DNA of 64,000 nt. It comes from CAYWXK01 sp964462515 (GTDB taxonomy: Bacteria > Planctomycetota > Phycisphaerae > Sedimentisphaerales > Anaerobacaceae). Position numbers and translations under genes: made by a program. Below are positions 24,956 to 34,967 of this stretch, in pieces (within the stretch, counting starts at the first letter, position 1; every line of letters starts with the position of its first letter). The notes beneath the pieces were generated by a model. The model saw only the letters and a list, made by a program, of their open reading frames with translations. It made no database searches and was not told the DNA's origin. The DNA lies in NCBI GenBank assembly GCA_964462515.1, contig CAYWXK010000004.1:1-64000 (forward strand), given 5' to 3'.

Positions 24956-25465
24956 TCAGATGCTCTGTGGTTCTAAGTTTTCTTGCATAGCCTGTCTAAC
25001 AACGTCTTTTGTATATATGACCCACAAAATAAATGAAGGGATTTCTATCAACGTCGAAACAAGGGGGATCCAGGTTAACGTCCAGCTACAAATATAAAGT
25101 ATTGCAAGTGCGATTCCCAAACCCCTGTAGTTTTTTCCGCCTTTCGCCTTATTAAGGTCTTCTGCAAGCCCCATATAACTGACGAAGGCCCAGTAGAAAT
25201 TGAAAAACGGTATAAAAAGAAACCCGACTGCTTTTCCCGGCGTTGTGCGTGCAATTTCCTTTGGGACTGCCTTCCAGCATTTGTAGTGAACAATACAAGA
25301 GAGCACAATCGCTACTACAGTAATCGGCAGTGTAATCAAAAATATCACTATAACCGCTTCAGGACTTTTTGCGGCATCCGCGATGTCTATAGCAATAATC
25401 ACTGGAATAAGCAGCGCATTAAATATAAGGGCTGGAATCCAATTTATCTTCTTTGTCTGGTCCAT
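24956..25465 (-). CDS. Small polytopic membrane protein (DUF4328/DUF4234-like)
   Basis: 169 residues with four hydrophobic helices (about 10-28, 40-60, 88-105, 118-150). The arrangement, with a WKAVPKE...TTPGKAVGFLFIPFFNFYWAFV loop and helix, resembles DUF4328 proteins of unknown function. It has no signal peptide and a weak ribosome site. Nothing in its surroundings suggests a role. Confidence 0.7.
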   Translation of the reverse strand: MDQTKKINWIPALIFNALLIPVIIAIDIADAAKSPEAVIVIFLITLPITVVAIVLSCIVHYKCWKAVPKEIARTTPGKAVGFLFIPFFNFYWAFVSYMGLAEDLNKAKGGKNYRGLGIALAILYICSWTLTWIPLVSTLIEIPSFILWVIYTKDVVRQAMQENLEPQSI

Positions 25466-25650
25466 TCTATTTTTTCTTTTAATCTCTTTTTATTTTCTGT
25501 TTCCTTCTATGTGTTTGAGTCATCACGGGTGCTGAGGTCTTTGCACTAAAACCCGAGTATTTAGTCATTTTTCGGCCAAGTAGTCAAATACAAAATTGGG
25601 TCCTTTCGGCAGATTTTTAACTTTCGGTTTGTTCGCAGGAGGTTCGTGCT

Positions 25651-25881
25651 TTACCGGCGAAAGTAGTGGATAAGCCACAGGATTAGCGTCAAGACAATGG
25701 AAATCAAAATGCAGCTTGCGATGGGGAAATAAAATCGCCAATTTTTGGAGCCGAATTCCAAATCGCCGGGCAATCTGAATAGACCGACTCGGCCAAGTAA
25801 TAACATCAGGCCGCCCAGCAGCGATATCAAAATACCGAGCCCGATAAGCCACCTGCCAATTTGCTGCGGACCCAAATCCAT
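25651..25881 (-). CDS. DUF2905 family small membrane protein
   Basis: 76 residues with two membrane helices separated by the family block GRVGLFRLPGDLEFGSKNWRFYFPI, the hallmark of DUF2905. It is cytoplasmic-membrane located with unknown function and often lies beside recombination or translation genes. A longer ORF in another frame over the same bases (25565-25927) lacks any family features and is rejected. Confidence 0.88.
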   Translation of the reverse strand: MDLGPQQIGRWLIGLGILISLLGGLMLLLGRVGLFRLPGDLEFGSKNWRFYFPIASCILISIVLTLILWLIHYFRR

Positions 25882-26056
25882 ATCTGAACCCCGGAAGACA
25901 GAATACAGAATTCAGAAGACAGAACACAGACTGCTGATTTCTGTCTCCTGACTCCTGACTACTATATCTATTATATTAAGCTATAAAATTTTAGGAATTG
26001 TTCAAGTGAGCAGTTAAAATTTTTCGTCACCGTTCAGGCTCTTTAGCTGGTTTGAG

Positions 26057-26080
26057 CCCCGCACCAGAAACGGTGCGGGG
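26057..26080. repeat. Hairpin repeat beyond guaA
   Basis: Perfect 9-bp arms CCCCGCACC/GGTGCGGGG around a 6-base loop, 29 bases beyond the guaA stop. It lacks a T-run on either strand, so it is more likely a dispersed REP-like hairpin than an intrinsic terminator, though it could stabilise the operon's 3' end. Confidence 0.5.
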
Positions 26081-26108
26081 TGACGGAGTGCCGAAAGCAA
26101 TCAAAATA

Positions 26109-27650
26109 TCATTCCCATTCAATCGTTGCCGGTGGCTTGCTGGATACGTCATATACGACGCGGTTAACTCCCCGGACCTCATTTATAATCCTGCTCGATA
26201 TGCAGGCCAACACTTCATAGGGGATCTTTGAAAAATCAGCAGTCATAAAATCAGGTGTCTCGACCGCGCGAATAGCAATGACGTTTTCATAACTTCTTTC
26301 GTCGCCCATAACGCCGACGGTTGACACGGGTATAAGAACTGCCAAGGCCTGTGATATTTTCCTATACAGCCCGGATGACTTAATCTGGTCTATCAGTATC
26401 TGGTCAGCGGCACGCAGTATCTTTAGCCTCTGAGGAGTAACTTCACCAATTATCCTAACTGCCAGGCCCGGCCCAGGGAAGGGGTGTCGCCAGACAATAT
26501 CCTCGGGCAATCCGAGGTATTCGCCGACAAGACGCACCTCATCCTTAAACAAATCTCGCAATGGTTCAATAAGCTCAAAGCCCAGCTCCGCCGGCAGCGC
26601 ACCGACATTGTGATGAAGCTTTATATTTGCCGCCGGGTTGCCGTCTTTAGAACCCGACTCAATAACATCGGGATAAAGCGTCCCCTGGGCAAGAAATCTC
26701 GCATTGGGAATTTTCGACGCCTCCGATTTGAAAGCTTCGATGAATTCTGCACCGATTATCTTTCGTTTTTGCTGCGGGTCTGTTACGCCGGACAATCCCG
26801 ACAAAAAACGGTGCGACCAATCGACGACACGTAAGCTTATATGAAAGTGGTCACGAAAAGTTGAGACCACATTTTCGCGTTCATTTGTTCGCAGCAGACC
26901 ATTGTCAACAAAAATGCAAACGAGCTGGTCGCCTATCGCCTTATGAATCAGCGAAGCCACAACCGAAGAATCAACTCCACCGCTTAAACCGCACAGACAA
27001 CAGTCGCTGCCGACTTTATTGCGAATTTGGTTTACAGCTTCAGCGACAAAATCGCTCATCTTCCAATCGCCGCTACAACCGCAAATATCATAAAGGAAAT
27101 TGCCCAGAATCTGTGAACCCTCCGGCGTGTGTGCGACTTCCGGATGGAACTGGACGCCGTAGAATTTCTTTTTTTTGTGCCTTATCGCTGCGTATGGGCA
27201 TGTATCAGTGGTGGCAAGGGTCTGGAAGTCCTTGCCTAATTTGCCGACCTGGTCGCCGTGGCTGGCCCAGACAGTGGTTGAGTCCGGCAAATTCGCAAAC
27301 AAATCACTCTTGTTGATTATTGATAGATTTGTTCGCCCGTATTCGCGTTTTTGAGCAGGGATAACCTGGCCGCCTAAAATTTTACAGCCGAGCTGCATTC
27401 CGTAGCAGATGCCGAGGATTGGCACATCGAGGTCAAAGATTTTCTTATCGCATCCCGGCGCATTTTCATCATACACGCTTGCAGGGCCGCCGGACAGTAT
27501 CAAGCCCTTAACGTTTAATTTCTGCAATTGTTCTGCAGTTACGTAGGAGCGAAGGATTTGGGAATATACGTGGTGCTCTCGAACGCGCCTTGCAATCAAC
27601 TGGCTGTACTGGCTGCCAAAGTCCAGAATGGCTATTACCTGGTGGCTCAT
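26109..27650 (-). CDS. guaA: GMP synthase (glutamine-hydrolysing)
   Basis: 513 residues, full length. The class I glutamine amidotransferase domain (1-190) has nucleophile Cys in [10 protein letters not shown] and His/Glu in [12 protein letters not shown]. The ATP-pyrophosphatase domain has the PP-loop LSGGVDSSV, and the C-terminal dimer domain ends in KPPATIEWE. It turns XMP into GMP using glutamine amide nitrogen. It is the last gene of the run amtB to guaA, 71 bp after hisF, and the only purine gene there. Its place fits the run's theme: every member makes, senses or spends glutamine. GAGG precedes the ATG. Confidence 0.98.
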   Translation of the reverse strand: MSHQVIAILDFGSQYSQLIARRVREHHVYSQILRSYVTAEQLQKLNVKGLILSGGPASVYDENAPGCDKKIFDLDVPILGICYGMQLGCKILGGQVIPAQKREYGRTNLSIINKSDLFANLPDSTTVWASHGDQVGKLGKDFQTLATTDTCPYAAIRHKKKKFYGVQFHPEVAHTPEGSQILGNFLYDICGCSGDWKMSDFVAEAVNQIRNKVGSDCCLCGLSGGVDSSVVASLIHKAIGDQLVCIFVDNGLLRTNERENVVSTFRDHFHISLRVVDWSHRFLSGLSGVTDPQQKRKIIGAEFIEAFKSEASKIPNARFLAQGTLYPDVIESGSKDGNPAANIKLHHNVGALPAELGFELIEPLRDLFKDEVRLVGEYLGLPEDIVWRHPFPGPGLAVRIIGEVTPQRLKILRAADQILIDQIKSSGLYRKISQALAVLIPVSTVGVMGDERSYENVIAIRAVETPDFMTADFSKIPYEVLACISSRIINEVRGVNRVVYDVSSKPPATIEWE

Positions 27651-27721
27651 AAAAACCTCAAACGTTTTTTGTGAAAAACTTTCTAAACTACGTCGCTTCC
27701 TTCGTCGCTCAGGTCACAGGG

Positions 27722-28486
27722 TCAGCTTCTTACGGGGATACCACGGTCGGCAAGGGACTTTTTCAGCTGCCCTATAGTATAATTTCCAAAATGCGTGATA
27801 GATGCCAGAAGCACTGCATCTGCACATCCGTCAACGATTGCATCGTAGAGATGCTCTGGTTTTCCTGCTCCACCGGATGCGATTACGGGGATATTGACCG
27901 CCTTGCTGACTGCTTTATTAAGCTCATTATCATAGCCTGCCTTAGTGCCATCGGCATCCATACTGGTCAGCAATATTTCGCCTGCACCGCATTGCTGGCC
28001 CTTAACTGCCCATTCAACAACGTCAAGGTTAGTCGGCTGCGAACCGGCCTTTACGCAGACTTGCCATCTGTCAGGGTATTTTTTAGACCGGCGGGCATCT
28101 ATAGCAAGAACTACGCATTGACTGCCAAAACGCCCAGCAGCCTCTTTCAGAAGATTAGGATTTTCAACGGCTGCAGTATTTACAGATACTTTGTCTGCGC
28201 CGCTTCTTAGAATCGAATCCATTTGCTCAACTGTCTGTATGCCGCCGCCTACGGTGAATGGAATGAAAACGTGTTCGGCAACTCTTTCTACAAGCTCGAT
28301 AATTGTTTTGCGAGACCTAATGGTGGCGGTGATATCCAAAAACACCAGCTCATCGGCGCCTTCGTCGCTATATTTAGCACCCAGCTCCACGGGGTCGCCT
28401 GCATCGCGAAGATTCAGAAACTTGACGCCCTTGACCACACGATTGTCTTTAACATCAAGACAGGGAATAATCCTTTTTGTCAGCAT
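27722..28486 (-). CDS. hisF: Imidazole glycerol phosphate synthase cyclase subunit
   Basis: 254 residues from ATG 28486 ([14 protein letters not shown]), the canonical HisF start; the ATG seven codons upstream is inside hisH. A (beta/alpha)8 barrel with the two catalytic aspartates in CLDVKD (Asp11) and AIDARR. Phosphate-binding loops are present ([21 protein letters not shown]). With HisH it converts PRFAR and glutamine-derived ammonia into IGP and AICAR. It overlaps hisH by 7 bp. No other his gene is in the window, so hisHF has been recruited here as a glutamine-using pair. Confidence 0.97.
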   Translation of the reverse strand: MLTKRIIPCLDVKDNRVVKGVKFLNLRDAGDPVELGAKYSDEGADELVFLDITATIRSRKTIIELVERVAEHVFIPFTVGGGIQTVEQMDSILRSGADKVSVNTAAVENPNLLKEAAGRFGSQCVVLAIDARRSKKYPDRWQVCVKAGSQPTNLDVVEWAVKGQQCGAGEILLTSMDADGTKAGYDNELNKAVSKAVNIPVIASGGAGKPEHLYDAIVDGCADAVLLASITHFGNYTIGQLKKSLADRGIPVRS

Positions 28487-29097
28487 TTGAGATTTTTCCT
28501 CTCGCAAATTTCGGCAAAATTTTTCAGAACTTTCAAGCCGGCATTACTGCTTTTTTCAGGGTGGAATTGCACGCCATATATATTTGCTTTCTGGACCGAA
28601 GCCGGCATATTAAAGCCATAGTCCGTATAGGCAATCCTGGCCTGGTGGTCGGTGACATCGGCATAAAAAGAATGGGCGAAATAGAAGTATTTTTCTTCTC
28701 CCAGCCCAGCAAATAAATCCATATCAGCCGGCAGTTTTACAAGATTCCAGCCCATATGCGGGATTGTTCTTCCGGAAGGGATAGGGACAACATTGCCCTT
28801 GACCAAGCCGAGGCCCTTGTGCCGGCCGAATTCGGTGCTCTGGTCGAAAAGCATCTGAAAACCAACACAAATACCTAAAAGCGGCTTGCCGCTTAAAGCA
28901 ACCTTTTTTATCAGCTCACCCAAGGTGCCTAATGCACTGACAGCGTAGCCAAAGGCAGCAACGCCTGGTAGAACAAGTCCGGCTGCACTTTCAATGGCCG
29001 CAGGGTCGGAGCTAAGCTTTACCTGGCAGCCTATATGCCGAAATGCGTTGCACACGCTTTTGATGTTTCCAACGCTGTAATCCACAATAACTATCAT
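28480..29097 (-). CDS. hisH: Imidazole glycerol phosphate synthase glutamine amidotransferase subunit
   Basis: 205 residues from the ATG at 29097 ([14 protein letters not shown]), with AGAGGT 9 bases upstream. An ATG 16 codons earlier would add a non-family extension reaching into the 3' end of carA. Class I GATase triad: Cys in [12 protein letters not shown], His/Glu in GVQFHPEKS. It supplies ammonia to HisF through the barrel channel. It overlaps hisF by 7 bp and follows carA by 16 bp, so it is tightly coupled in the operon. Confidence 0.97.
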   Translation of the reverse strand: MIVIVDYSVGNIKSVCNAFRHIGCQVKLSSDPAAIESAAGLVLPGVAAFGYAVSALGTLGELIKKVALSGKPLLGICVGFQMLFDQSTEFGRHKGLGLVKGNVVPIPSGRTIPHMGWNLVKLPADMDLFAGLGEEKYFYFAHSFYADVTDHQARIAYTDYGFNMPASVQKANIYGVQFHPEKSSNAGLKVLKNFAEICERKNLKC

Positions 29098-29113
29098 AAA
29101 GAAGTTACCTCTT

Positions 29114-30250
29114 TTAACCTCGGCTTTTGTTACTTCGACGGTCATCCATTAATCTTAAAAATCCCTCAAATAGATAATTTGAATCGTGTGGTCCAGGTGA
29201 GGCCTCCGGATGGTATTGAACACAAAAAGCCGGAATATTTTTGCAGCGGAATCCCTCGAGGGTTTGGTCGTTTAGATTAATGTGTGTTATCCGGACATCT
29301 TTGTCTTTCAACGAGTCGATGTCTATGCAGAAGCCGTGATTCTGGCTGGTTATTTCTATCTCGCCGGTTTGTAGATTTTTGACGGGATGATTGGCGCCGT
29401 GATGGCCAAACTTGAGTTTAAATCTTTTTGCGCCGAGGGCCAGGCCGAGGAGCTGATGGCCGAGGCAGATACCAAAAATAGGCACGAGCCCCAGCAGTTT
29501 TCTGATTTCATTTATAGCATAATCGACGCCGCCGGGGTCACCCGGGCCATTGCTTAAAAACACACCATCGGGTTTCTGTGATAAGACATCCGTGGCGGAT
29601 GTTTTAGCAGGTACAACCCAAACATCACAACCATGTGAGCGGAGTAATCTGAGGATGTTGAGTTTAATACCAAAATCAAAAGCTATAACCTTGTATTTTA
29701 CAGGTGGCTCTACTTCTCGACCCGTCAAAACATTTACCACCCCCTTATCCCAGCGATATGGTTTTTTTACCGTTACGTCTTTTACTATATCCCTGTCCAC
29801 AAGACCCGGATATTCGCTCAACTTTTCCTTAAGTCTTGAGGGGCGAAATTCCGTTGAAGAAATAATGCCCCTCATTGCGCCTTCGGTTCGGATGTGTCGG
29901 ACGAGCTTTCTTGTGTCAATGCCTTCAAGGCCAACAACGTTGTTGGCTTTTAAGTAATCACTGAGTGAGTTTTTGTTTCGCCAATTGCTGGGATAATTAC
30001 AGTTTTCCTTGACAATAAAACCGCAGGCAAAGATTTTCCTTGACTCTATGTCGGCTCTGTTAGTGCCGTAGTTGCCTACCAAGGGGTATGTCATCGTAAT
30101 TATCTGCTCGTGATAGGATGGGTCGGTCAATATCTCCTGGTAGCCAGTCATACTTGTGTTGAATACAACCTCTCCACACCTGGTGCCTTTAGCGCCGAAG
30201 GATTTGCCCTCAAAAACAGTGCCATCTTCAAGTAGTAAAATAGCTTTCAC
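29114..30250 (-). CDS. carA: Carbamoyl-phosphate synthase small subunit
   Basis: 378 residues with a GTG start (MKAILLLEDGTVFEG), preceded by AGGGGA. The N-terminal domain has FNTSMTGYQEILTDPSY. The GATase domain has Cys in IFGICLGHQLLG and His-Pro-Glu in VQYHPEASPGP. It hydrolyses glutamine and passes ammonia to CarB for carbamoyl phosphate, the precursor of arginine and pyrimidines. The gene order is carB then carA, reversed from the usual carAB, with 11 bp between them. Confidence 0.98.
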   Translation of the reverse strand: MKAILLLEDGTVFEGKSFGAKGTRCGEVVFNTSMTGYQEILTDPSYHEQIITMTYPLVGNYGTNRADIESRKIFACGFIVKENCNYPSNWRNKNSLSDYLKANNVVGLEGIDTRKLVRHIRTEGAMRGIISSTEFRPSRLKEKLSEYPGLVDRDIVKDVTVKKPYRWDKGVVNVLTGREVEPPVKYKVIAFDFGIKLNILRLLRSHGCDVWVVPAKTSATDVLSQKPDGVFLSNGPGDPGGVDYAINEIRKLLGLVPIFGICLGHQLLGLALGAKRFKLKFGHHGANHPVKNLQTGEIEITSQNHGFCIDIDSLKDKDVRITHINLNDQTLEGFRCKNIPAFCVQYHPEASPGPHDSNYLFEGFLRLMDDRRSNKSRG

Positions 30251-30261
30251 GCACTTATCCC

Positions 30262-33200
30262 CTATCGATAATAAGACTGTATAGGCTTGACGGAGATTTT
30301 CCGAGCTTTCATTGCTTCGATAGCCATAACTGTTGCCTCAGCACCCCTTATTGTAGTTACATAAGGCACCTGCCTATCGAGAGCTGTTCTGCGAATGGCA
30401 AACGAATCTTTTACCGATTGCTTGCCGACAGCCGTATTTATAATTAAGTCTATTTTCCTGTTTATTATGGAATCTATTATGTTAGGCCGACCTTCTGTAA
30501 CCTTCAGGACAAACTCTGTAGGAATATTGCTGTTAATAAACTGGATGCAAGTGCCTTTGGTTGCAACAATCTTAAAGCCCATCTGGTAAAACTTGCGCGC
30601 AATTTCAACTGCCTTTGGCTTATCATCATCGCTGACGCTGAAAAGCACATTGCCGGAGGTTGGCAGGGTATTTCCTGCTGCTATCTGTGATTTTGCATAA
30701 GCGATACCGAAATCATCGGATATTCCCATTACTTCGCCGGTAGAAAGCATCTCCGGTCCAAGCAGAGTGTCCACGCCGGGGAATTTTATGAATGGGAAGA
30801 CCGCTTCTTTGACAGTAAAGTAATCTCGCTGAACCTCTTTTGTAAATTTCAACTCTTCCAGGGTCATCCCTGTCATCACTTTTGCAGCGAGCTTGGCAAG
30901 AGGCACGCCGATCGATTTGCTAACAAATGGAATAGTTCGGGACGCTCTTGGGTTCACCTCAAGGATATAAATCTGTCCATCTTTAATTGCAAGCTGCACA
31001 TTTATAAGGCCTTTAACTTTTAATGCCAACGCCAACATCTTTGTCTGCCTTTTTATCTGGTCAATGATTTTTTTGTCAATAGAAACTGGCGGCAAAGAAC
31101 ACGCACTATCGCCGGAGTGAATCCCTGCCTCCTCGATGTGCTCCATTACTCCGCCTATAACCACCGTTTTTCCATCGCTGATAGCATCGACGTCCATCTC
31201 TATAGCGTCGCTCAAGAATTTATCAATCAAAATAGGATGTTCGCCTGAAGAGGCTATCGCTTCTTCAACACAGGCTTTCAGCGACTGTTCGTCATAGACA
31301 ATTTTCATCGCCCTTCCGCCAAGCACGAAGGAAGGCCGTATAAGCAGTGGATAGCCGAGTTTGTCAGCTATTTTCAGAGTTTGCGAATAGGTCATAGCCG
31401 TGCCGCTGGCAGGCTGGAGGAGCTTTAGTTTTTTGACCAGCCGATTGAAACGTTTGCGGTCTTCGGCCCGGTCGATGCTGTCGGGCGAAGTGCCGATTAT
31501 TCTGACTCCGGCTTTTTCCAGAGGCACTGCCAGCTTCAGCGGCGTCTGGCCGCCGAACTGCACAATCACGCCATCGGGGTTTTCCTTTTCAACTACAGAC
31601 ATAACATCCTCAAAAGTAAGCGGCTCAAAGTAAAGCCGGTCGGATGTATCGTAGTCGGTGCTTACCGTTTCGGGATTGCAGTTGACCATTATTGATTCAA
31701 TGCCGATTTCTCTAAGAGCGAAGGCGGCGTGAACACAGCAGTAGTCAAACTCTATACCCTGGCCTATTCTGTTAGGTCCTCCGCCGAGAATAATAACCTT
31801 ACGCCGATTGCTCGGGCTGGCTTCGCACTCGCTCTCAAACGTGGAGTAAAAGTAAGGCGTGCCGGCCTCAAATTCGGCACCACAGGTATCGACAATCTTA
31901 TAGACTGCATTCACACCGAGCTCCTTGCGGCGGTTTCGCACATCCAGCTCGGTTGTCTTCAGTAAAGATGCCAGGTGCTTATCGCTGAAGCCATACTCTT
32001 TGGCCTTGAGCATCAGCCTTCGAGGCAATTTCCGCCACCAAGACACCAAGTCACTAAACTTACCTATATTACATTTTTCTTTGTGTCTTTGTGCTTTCGT
32101 GGCAATCTTTTCTTCGAGTTTAAGGATGTCTTTAATGTTGTTGAGGAACCACGGGTCGATTTTGGTGAGGGCGTAGATTTCCTCGGTTGACATCTTTCTT
32201 CTAAATGCCTCAGCGACGTACCAGATTTTATCCCAGCAGTTAGTGCGGAGCTTTTCTTTGAGCAATTGTATGGTGGGGCTTGCCCCACCATTTCTCTGGT
32301 GCAGGTCAAGCGAGTAGCGGTCTATTTCGAGAGACCTTATGGCTTTTTGCAGGGCTTCCTTGAATGTCCTGCCAATGGCCATTGCTTCGCCAACAGATTT
32401 CATCTGAATACCCAGCTGCGGATTTGTTTTTGGGAATTTCTCAAACGTAAAGCGGGGCCACTTGACAACGCAGTAGTCGATGGTCGGCTCAAAGCAAGCA
32501 GGAGTCTTCTTTGTTATGTCGTTGGGAATCTGGTCGAGTGTCCATCCGACAGCCAAAAGCGCTGCTATCTTAGCGATAGGAAAGCCGGTTGCTTTGGATG
32601 CGAGGGCCGAGCTTCTCGATACGCGAGGGTTCATCTCGATGACGTAAAGCTTGCCGGTGTCGGGATTGACGGCAAATTGTATATTTGAGCCGCCGGTCTC
32701 TACGCCGATTGCCCTTATGACCTTTAGGGCCGCATCGCGCATTATCTGATATTCTTTGTCTGTAAGCGTCTGAGCGGGAGCCACAGTGATACTGTCGCCT
32801 GTGTGAATCCCCATCGGGTCGAGGTTTTCAATCGAACAAACAATGACACAATTGTCTTTTTTATCTCTCATCACCTCCAGCTCGTATTCTTTCCAGCCGA
32901 TGACGGATTCCTCGACAAGGACTTCGCCTTTGGGGCTGAGGCTCAGACCCCAATGGATGTATTTTTCATATTCCTCAGTGTTGTAGGCGACATTACCGCC
33001 TGTGCCGCCGAGTGTGTATGAAGGACGAATAATAGCAGGGAAACCGATGTCCTCAACAATCTTTTTAGCTTCTTCCCAGGATTTAGCATATCCGCTCCGT
33101 GGGACTTCAAGCCCGCACTGCTGCATTGTCTTTTTGAACAGGTCTCGCTCCTCGGCTTTTCTGATTGCCATAAGGTTTGCACCGAGCAGGCGAACATTAT

Positions 33201-33531
33201 ATTTTTTGAGTATCCCCGCTTGTGCCAGCGCTACCGCGGTGTTCAGGCCGGTCTGGCCGCCCAGAGTCGGCAGCAGACTATCGGGCCTTTCCTTGCGAAT
33301 TACCTTCTCAACAATCTGGGGCGTAATCGGCTCGATATACGTCCTGTCAGCCATTTCGGGGTCGGTCATTATTGTTGCCGGGTTGCTGTTGACAAGAATG
33401 ACTTTGTATCCTTCCCTTTTGAGGACTTTACAGGCCTGGGTGCCGGAATAATCAAATTCACAACCCTGGCCTATAACAATAGGGCCGGAACCTACTATCA
33501 ATATCTTATGGATGTCTTTCCTTTTCGGCAT
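30262..33531 (-). CDS. carB: Carbamoyl-phosphate synthase large subunit with an in-frame repeat insertion
   Basis: 1089 residues. Two homologous ATP-grasp halves are present ([20 protein letters not shown] and [31 protein letters not shown] and [11 protein letters not shown]), followed by the C-terminal allosteric domain ([24 protein letters not shown]). All key blocks are intact. Odd feature: residues of about 475-500 ([10 protein letters not shown]...[10 protein letters not shown]), between LKLEEKI and [11 protein letters not shown] in the oligomerisation region, have no counterpart in ordinary CarB. They are encoded by a palindromic element (32033-32109) that resembles the non-coding repeat at 39536-39610. 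A second palindrome (32270-32291) encodes RNGGASPTI in a loop at about 414-421. The gene starts 8 bp after gltD. Confidence 0.97.
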   Translation of the reverse strand: MPKRKDIHKILIVGSGPIVIGQGCEFDYSGTQACKVLKREGYKVILVNSNPATIMTDPEMADRTYIEPITPQIVEKVIRKERPDSLLPTLGGQTGLNTAVALAQAGILKKYNVRLLGANLMAIRKAEERDLFKKTMQQCGLEVPRSGYAKSWEEAKKIVEDIGFPAIIRPSYTLGGTGGNVAYNTEEYEKYIHWGLSLSPKGEVLVEESVIGWKEYELEVMRDKKDNCVIVCSIENLDPMGIHTGDSITVAPAQTLTDKEYQIMRDAALKVIRAIGVETGGSNIQFAVNPDTGKLYVIEMNPRVSRSSALASKATGFPIAKIAALLAVGWTLDQIPNDITKKTPACFEPTIDYCVVKWPRFTFEKFPKTNPQLGIQMKSVGEAMAIGRTFKEALQKAIRSLEIDRYSLDLHQRNGGASPTIQLLKEKLRTNCWDKIWYVAEAFRRKMSTEEIYALTKIDPWFLNNIKDILKLEEKIATKAQRHKEKCNIGKFSDLVSWWRKLPRRLMLKAKEYGFSDKHLASLLKTTELDVRNRRKELGVNAVYKIVDTCGAEFEAGTPYFYSTFESECEASPSNRRKVIILGGGPNRIGQGIEFDYCCVHAAFALREIGIESIMVNCNPETVSTDYDTSDRLYFEPLTFEDVMSVVEKENPDGVIVQFGGQTPLKLAVPLEKAGVRIIGTSPDSIDRAEDRKRFNRLVKKLKLLQPASGTAMTYSQTLKIADKLGYPLLIRPSFVLGGRAMKIVYDEQSLKACVEEAIASSGEHPILIDKFLSDAIEMDVDAISDGKTVVIGGVMEHIEEAGIHSGDSACSLPPVSIDKKIIDQIKRQTKMLALALKVKGLINVQLAIKDGQIYILEVNPRASRTIPFVSKSIGVPLAKLAAKVMTGMTLEELKFTKEVQRDYFTVKEAVFPFIKFPGVDTLLGPEMLSTGEVMGISDDFGIAYAKSQIAAGNTLPTSGNVLFSVSDDDKPKAVEIARKFYQMGFKIVATKGTCIQFINSNIPTEFVLKVTEGRPNIIDSIINRKIDLIINTAVGKQSVKDSFAIRRTALDRQVPYVTTIRGAEATVMAIEAMKARKISVKPIQSYYR
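32033..32109. repeat. In-frame palindromic repeat element inside carB
   Basis: Imperfect inverted repeat: outer arms GCCACCAAGACACCAAG and CTTTGTGTCTTTGTG...GTGGC, with an AT-rich centre. The plus-strand sequence parallels the intergenic copy at 39536-39610 along its length (GCCACCAAGACAC, CACTAA, CTTTGTGTCTT, GTGGC.A, ATCTT). It encodes about 25 residues without stop or frameshift in carB, comparable in kind to Rickettsia palindromic elements. Confidence 0.75.
32270..32291. repeat. Short perfect palindrome inside carB
   Basis: Perfect 10-bp arms ATGGTGGGGC and GCCCCACCAT around TT. It encodes part of RNGGASPTI, at a place where CarB proteins have a variable loop. The GGTGGGGC palindrome type looks like a mobile hairpin unit, not codon choice. 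Confidence 0.6.
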
Positions 33532-33539
33532 AAACTTCT

Positions 33540-34967
33540 TTACTGACTATTTCCTTTTAACCACTGGTCGATAGCAACTGCTGCTTCTCTGCCGCTGCTG
33601 ATAGCCGTTACCACCAGTGACGCACCATTGATTGTGTCGCCAGCAGCAAATACCCATCGCTCGTTGGTCTGGTAGTTGTTCACCACTACATTGCCTCGCT
33701 CGTCGAGCTTCAGTCCCAGCTCCTTTATAAGTCCATCCTGAACCACATGCTCGAAGCCAAGGGCAAGAACCACCAGGTCAGCGGGGAGAATAAAATCGGT
33801 ACCCGGCAACTCCTTTAATTTCCACCCAGCGGGCTGTCTGACCCATTCCACTCTGCAGCACTCCAACTGACTTACCCGAATTTCGACCCCTGAAAACCTT
33901 TTGGTCATCACACTCCACATCCGCTCACAACCTTCCTCATGCGAAGAAGATGTCCTCATTATTCGCGGCCACATTGGCCAAGGCGTATCGGGCGGTCGAG
34001 TATCTGGAGGTTTCGGCAGTATCTCCAACTGGTAAATTTGTTTTGCACCCTGTCGGCGGGCGGTGCCAACGCAGTCGCTGCCAGTATCACCCCCACCTAT
34101 TACAACAACGACCTTGTCCTTAGCAGTTACTACCTTTGACTCGTCGGTCAACTCGTCGGAACAGATTTGGTTCTGGGCCGCCAGGTAATCCATTGCAAAG
34201 ATGATGTTTTCATATCCTCGGCCAAGAACATTAAGGTCTCTGGGCTGACCTGCTCCCATAGTTAAACAGACACAATCAAACATCTTTCGAAGATAACGAG
34301 TTGAAATATCTTTTCCAATATCTACACCCGTTTGAAACTGGACACCTTCGGCGCCAAGCTGCCCCAGCCTGCGGTCAATAATATGTTTTTCAAGTTTAAA
34401 ATCTGGGATTCCATACCGCAGCAGGCCACCGGTTCGCTGGTCCTTTTCAAAAACTACTACATCGTGTCCTGCTCGTACTAATTGCTGGGCAGCCGCCAGC
34501 CCTGCAGGTCCTGAGCCTACTATAGCGACACGCTTACCTGTTTTATGCTCAGGTGGCAATGGCTTTATCCAGCCTTCTTCAAATCCGCGTTCGACTATTC
34601 TGTATTCAATATGTCTGACCAGCACCGGCTCATCGTTAATACTAAGAGTGCACGCCGCTTCACAGGGTGCCGGACACAACCGGCCCGTAATTTCAGGAAA
34701 ATTGTTTGTTGAATGAAGCATCTGGCAGGCTTCCTTCCAACGCCCTTTATATATCAGGTCGTTTATGTCGGGAATAAAATTCTTCAGTGGGCAGCCTATA
34801 CCGTGACAAAATGGTATCCCGCAATCCATACACCTTGCAACCTGCTGATGGATTTCGTCCGGTGTGAGCGGCAACTCAACTTCCCTGAAGTCCTGCACCC
34901 GCTCATCAATAGGCCGATGCCCAATATCCTGCCGCCTGTATTTCAAAAAACCCTTTGTTTGACCCAT
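33540..34967 (-). CDS. gltD: Glutamate synthase small subunit
   Basis: 475 residues. N-terminal Cys-rich Fe-S region ([18 protein letters not shown] and [11 protein letters not shown]) followed by FAD-binding ([17 protein letters not shown]) and NADPH-binding ([17 protein letters not shown]) domains; the final [20 protein letters not shown] is the FAD-anchoring block. It passes electrons from NADPH to GltB. Its start overlaps the end of gltB by 25 bp, and carB follows after 8 bp, so it is tightly coupled on both sides. AGAGGTG precedes the ATG. Confidence 0.98.
   Translation of the reverse strand: MGQTKGFLKYRRQDIGHRPIDERVQDFREVELPLTPDEIHQQVARCMDCGIPFCHGIGCPLKNFIPDINDLIYKGRWKEACQMLHSTNNFPEITGRLCPAPCEAACTLSINDEPVLVRHIEYRIVERGFEEGWIKPLPPEHKTGKRVAIVGSGPAGLAAAQQLVRAGHDVVVFEKDQRTGGLLRYGIPDFKLEKHIIDRRLGQLGAEGVQFQTGVDIGKDISTRYLRKMFDCVCLTMGAGQPRDLNVLGRGYENIIFAMDYLAAQNQICSDELTDESKVVTAKDKVVVVIGGGDTGSDCVGTARRQGAKQIYQLEILPKPPDTRPPDTPWPMWPRIMRTSSSHEEGCERMWSVMTKRFSGVEIRVSQLECCRVEWVRQPAGWKLKELPGTDFILPADLVVLALGFEHVVQDGLIKELGLKLDERGNVVVNNYQTNERWVFAAGDTINGASLVVTAISSGREAAVAIDQWLKGNSQ

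Noticed and set aside
25565..25927. 120-codon minus-strand ORF over the DUF2905 gene
   Set aside because: The overlapping 76-codon frame shows the full DUF2905 pattern; this frame shows none.
28487..28507. Seven-codon longer start for hisF
   Set aside because: It lies within hisH and gives a non-family extension; [11 protein letters not shown] is the conserved start.
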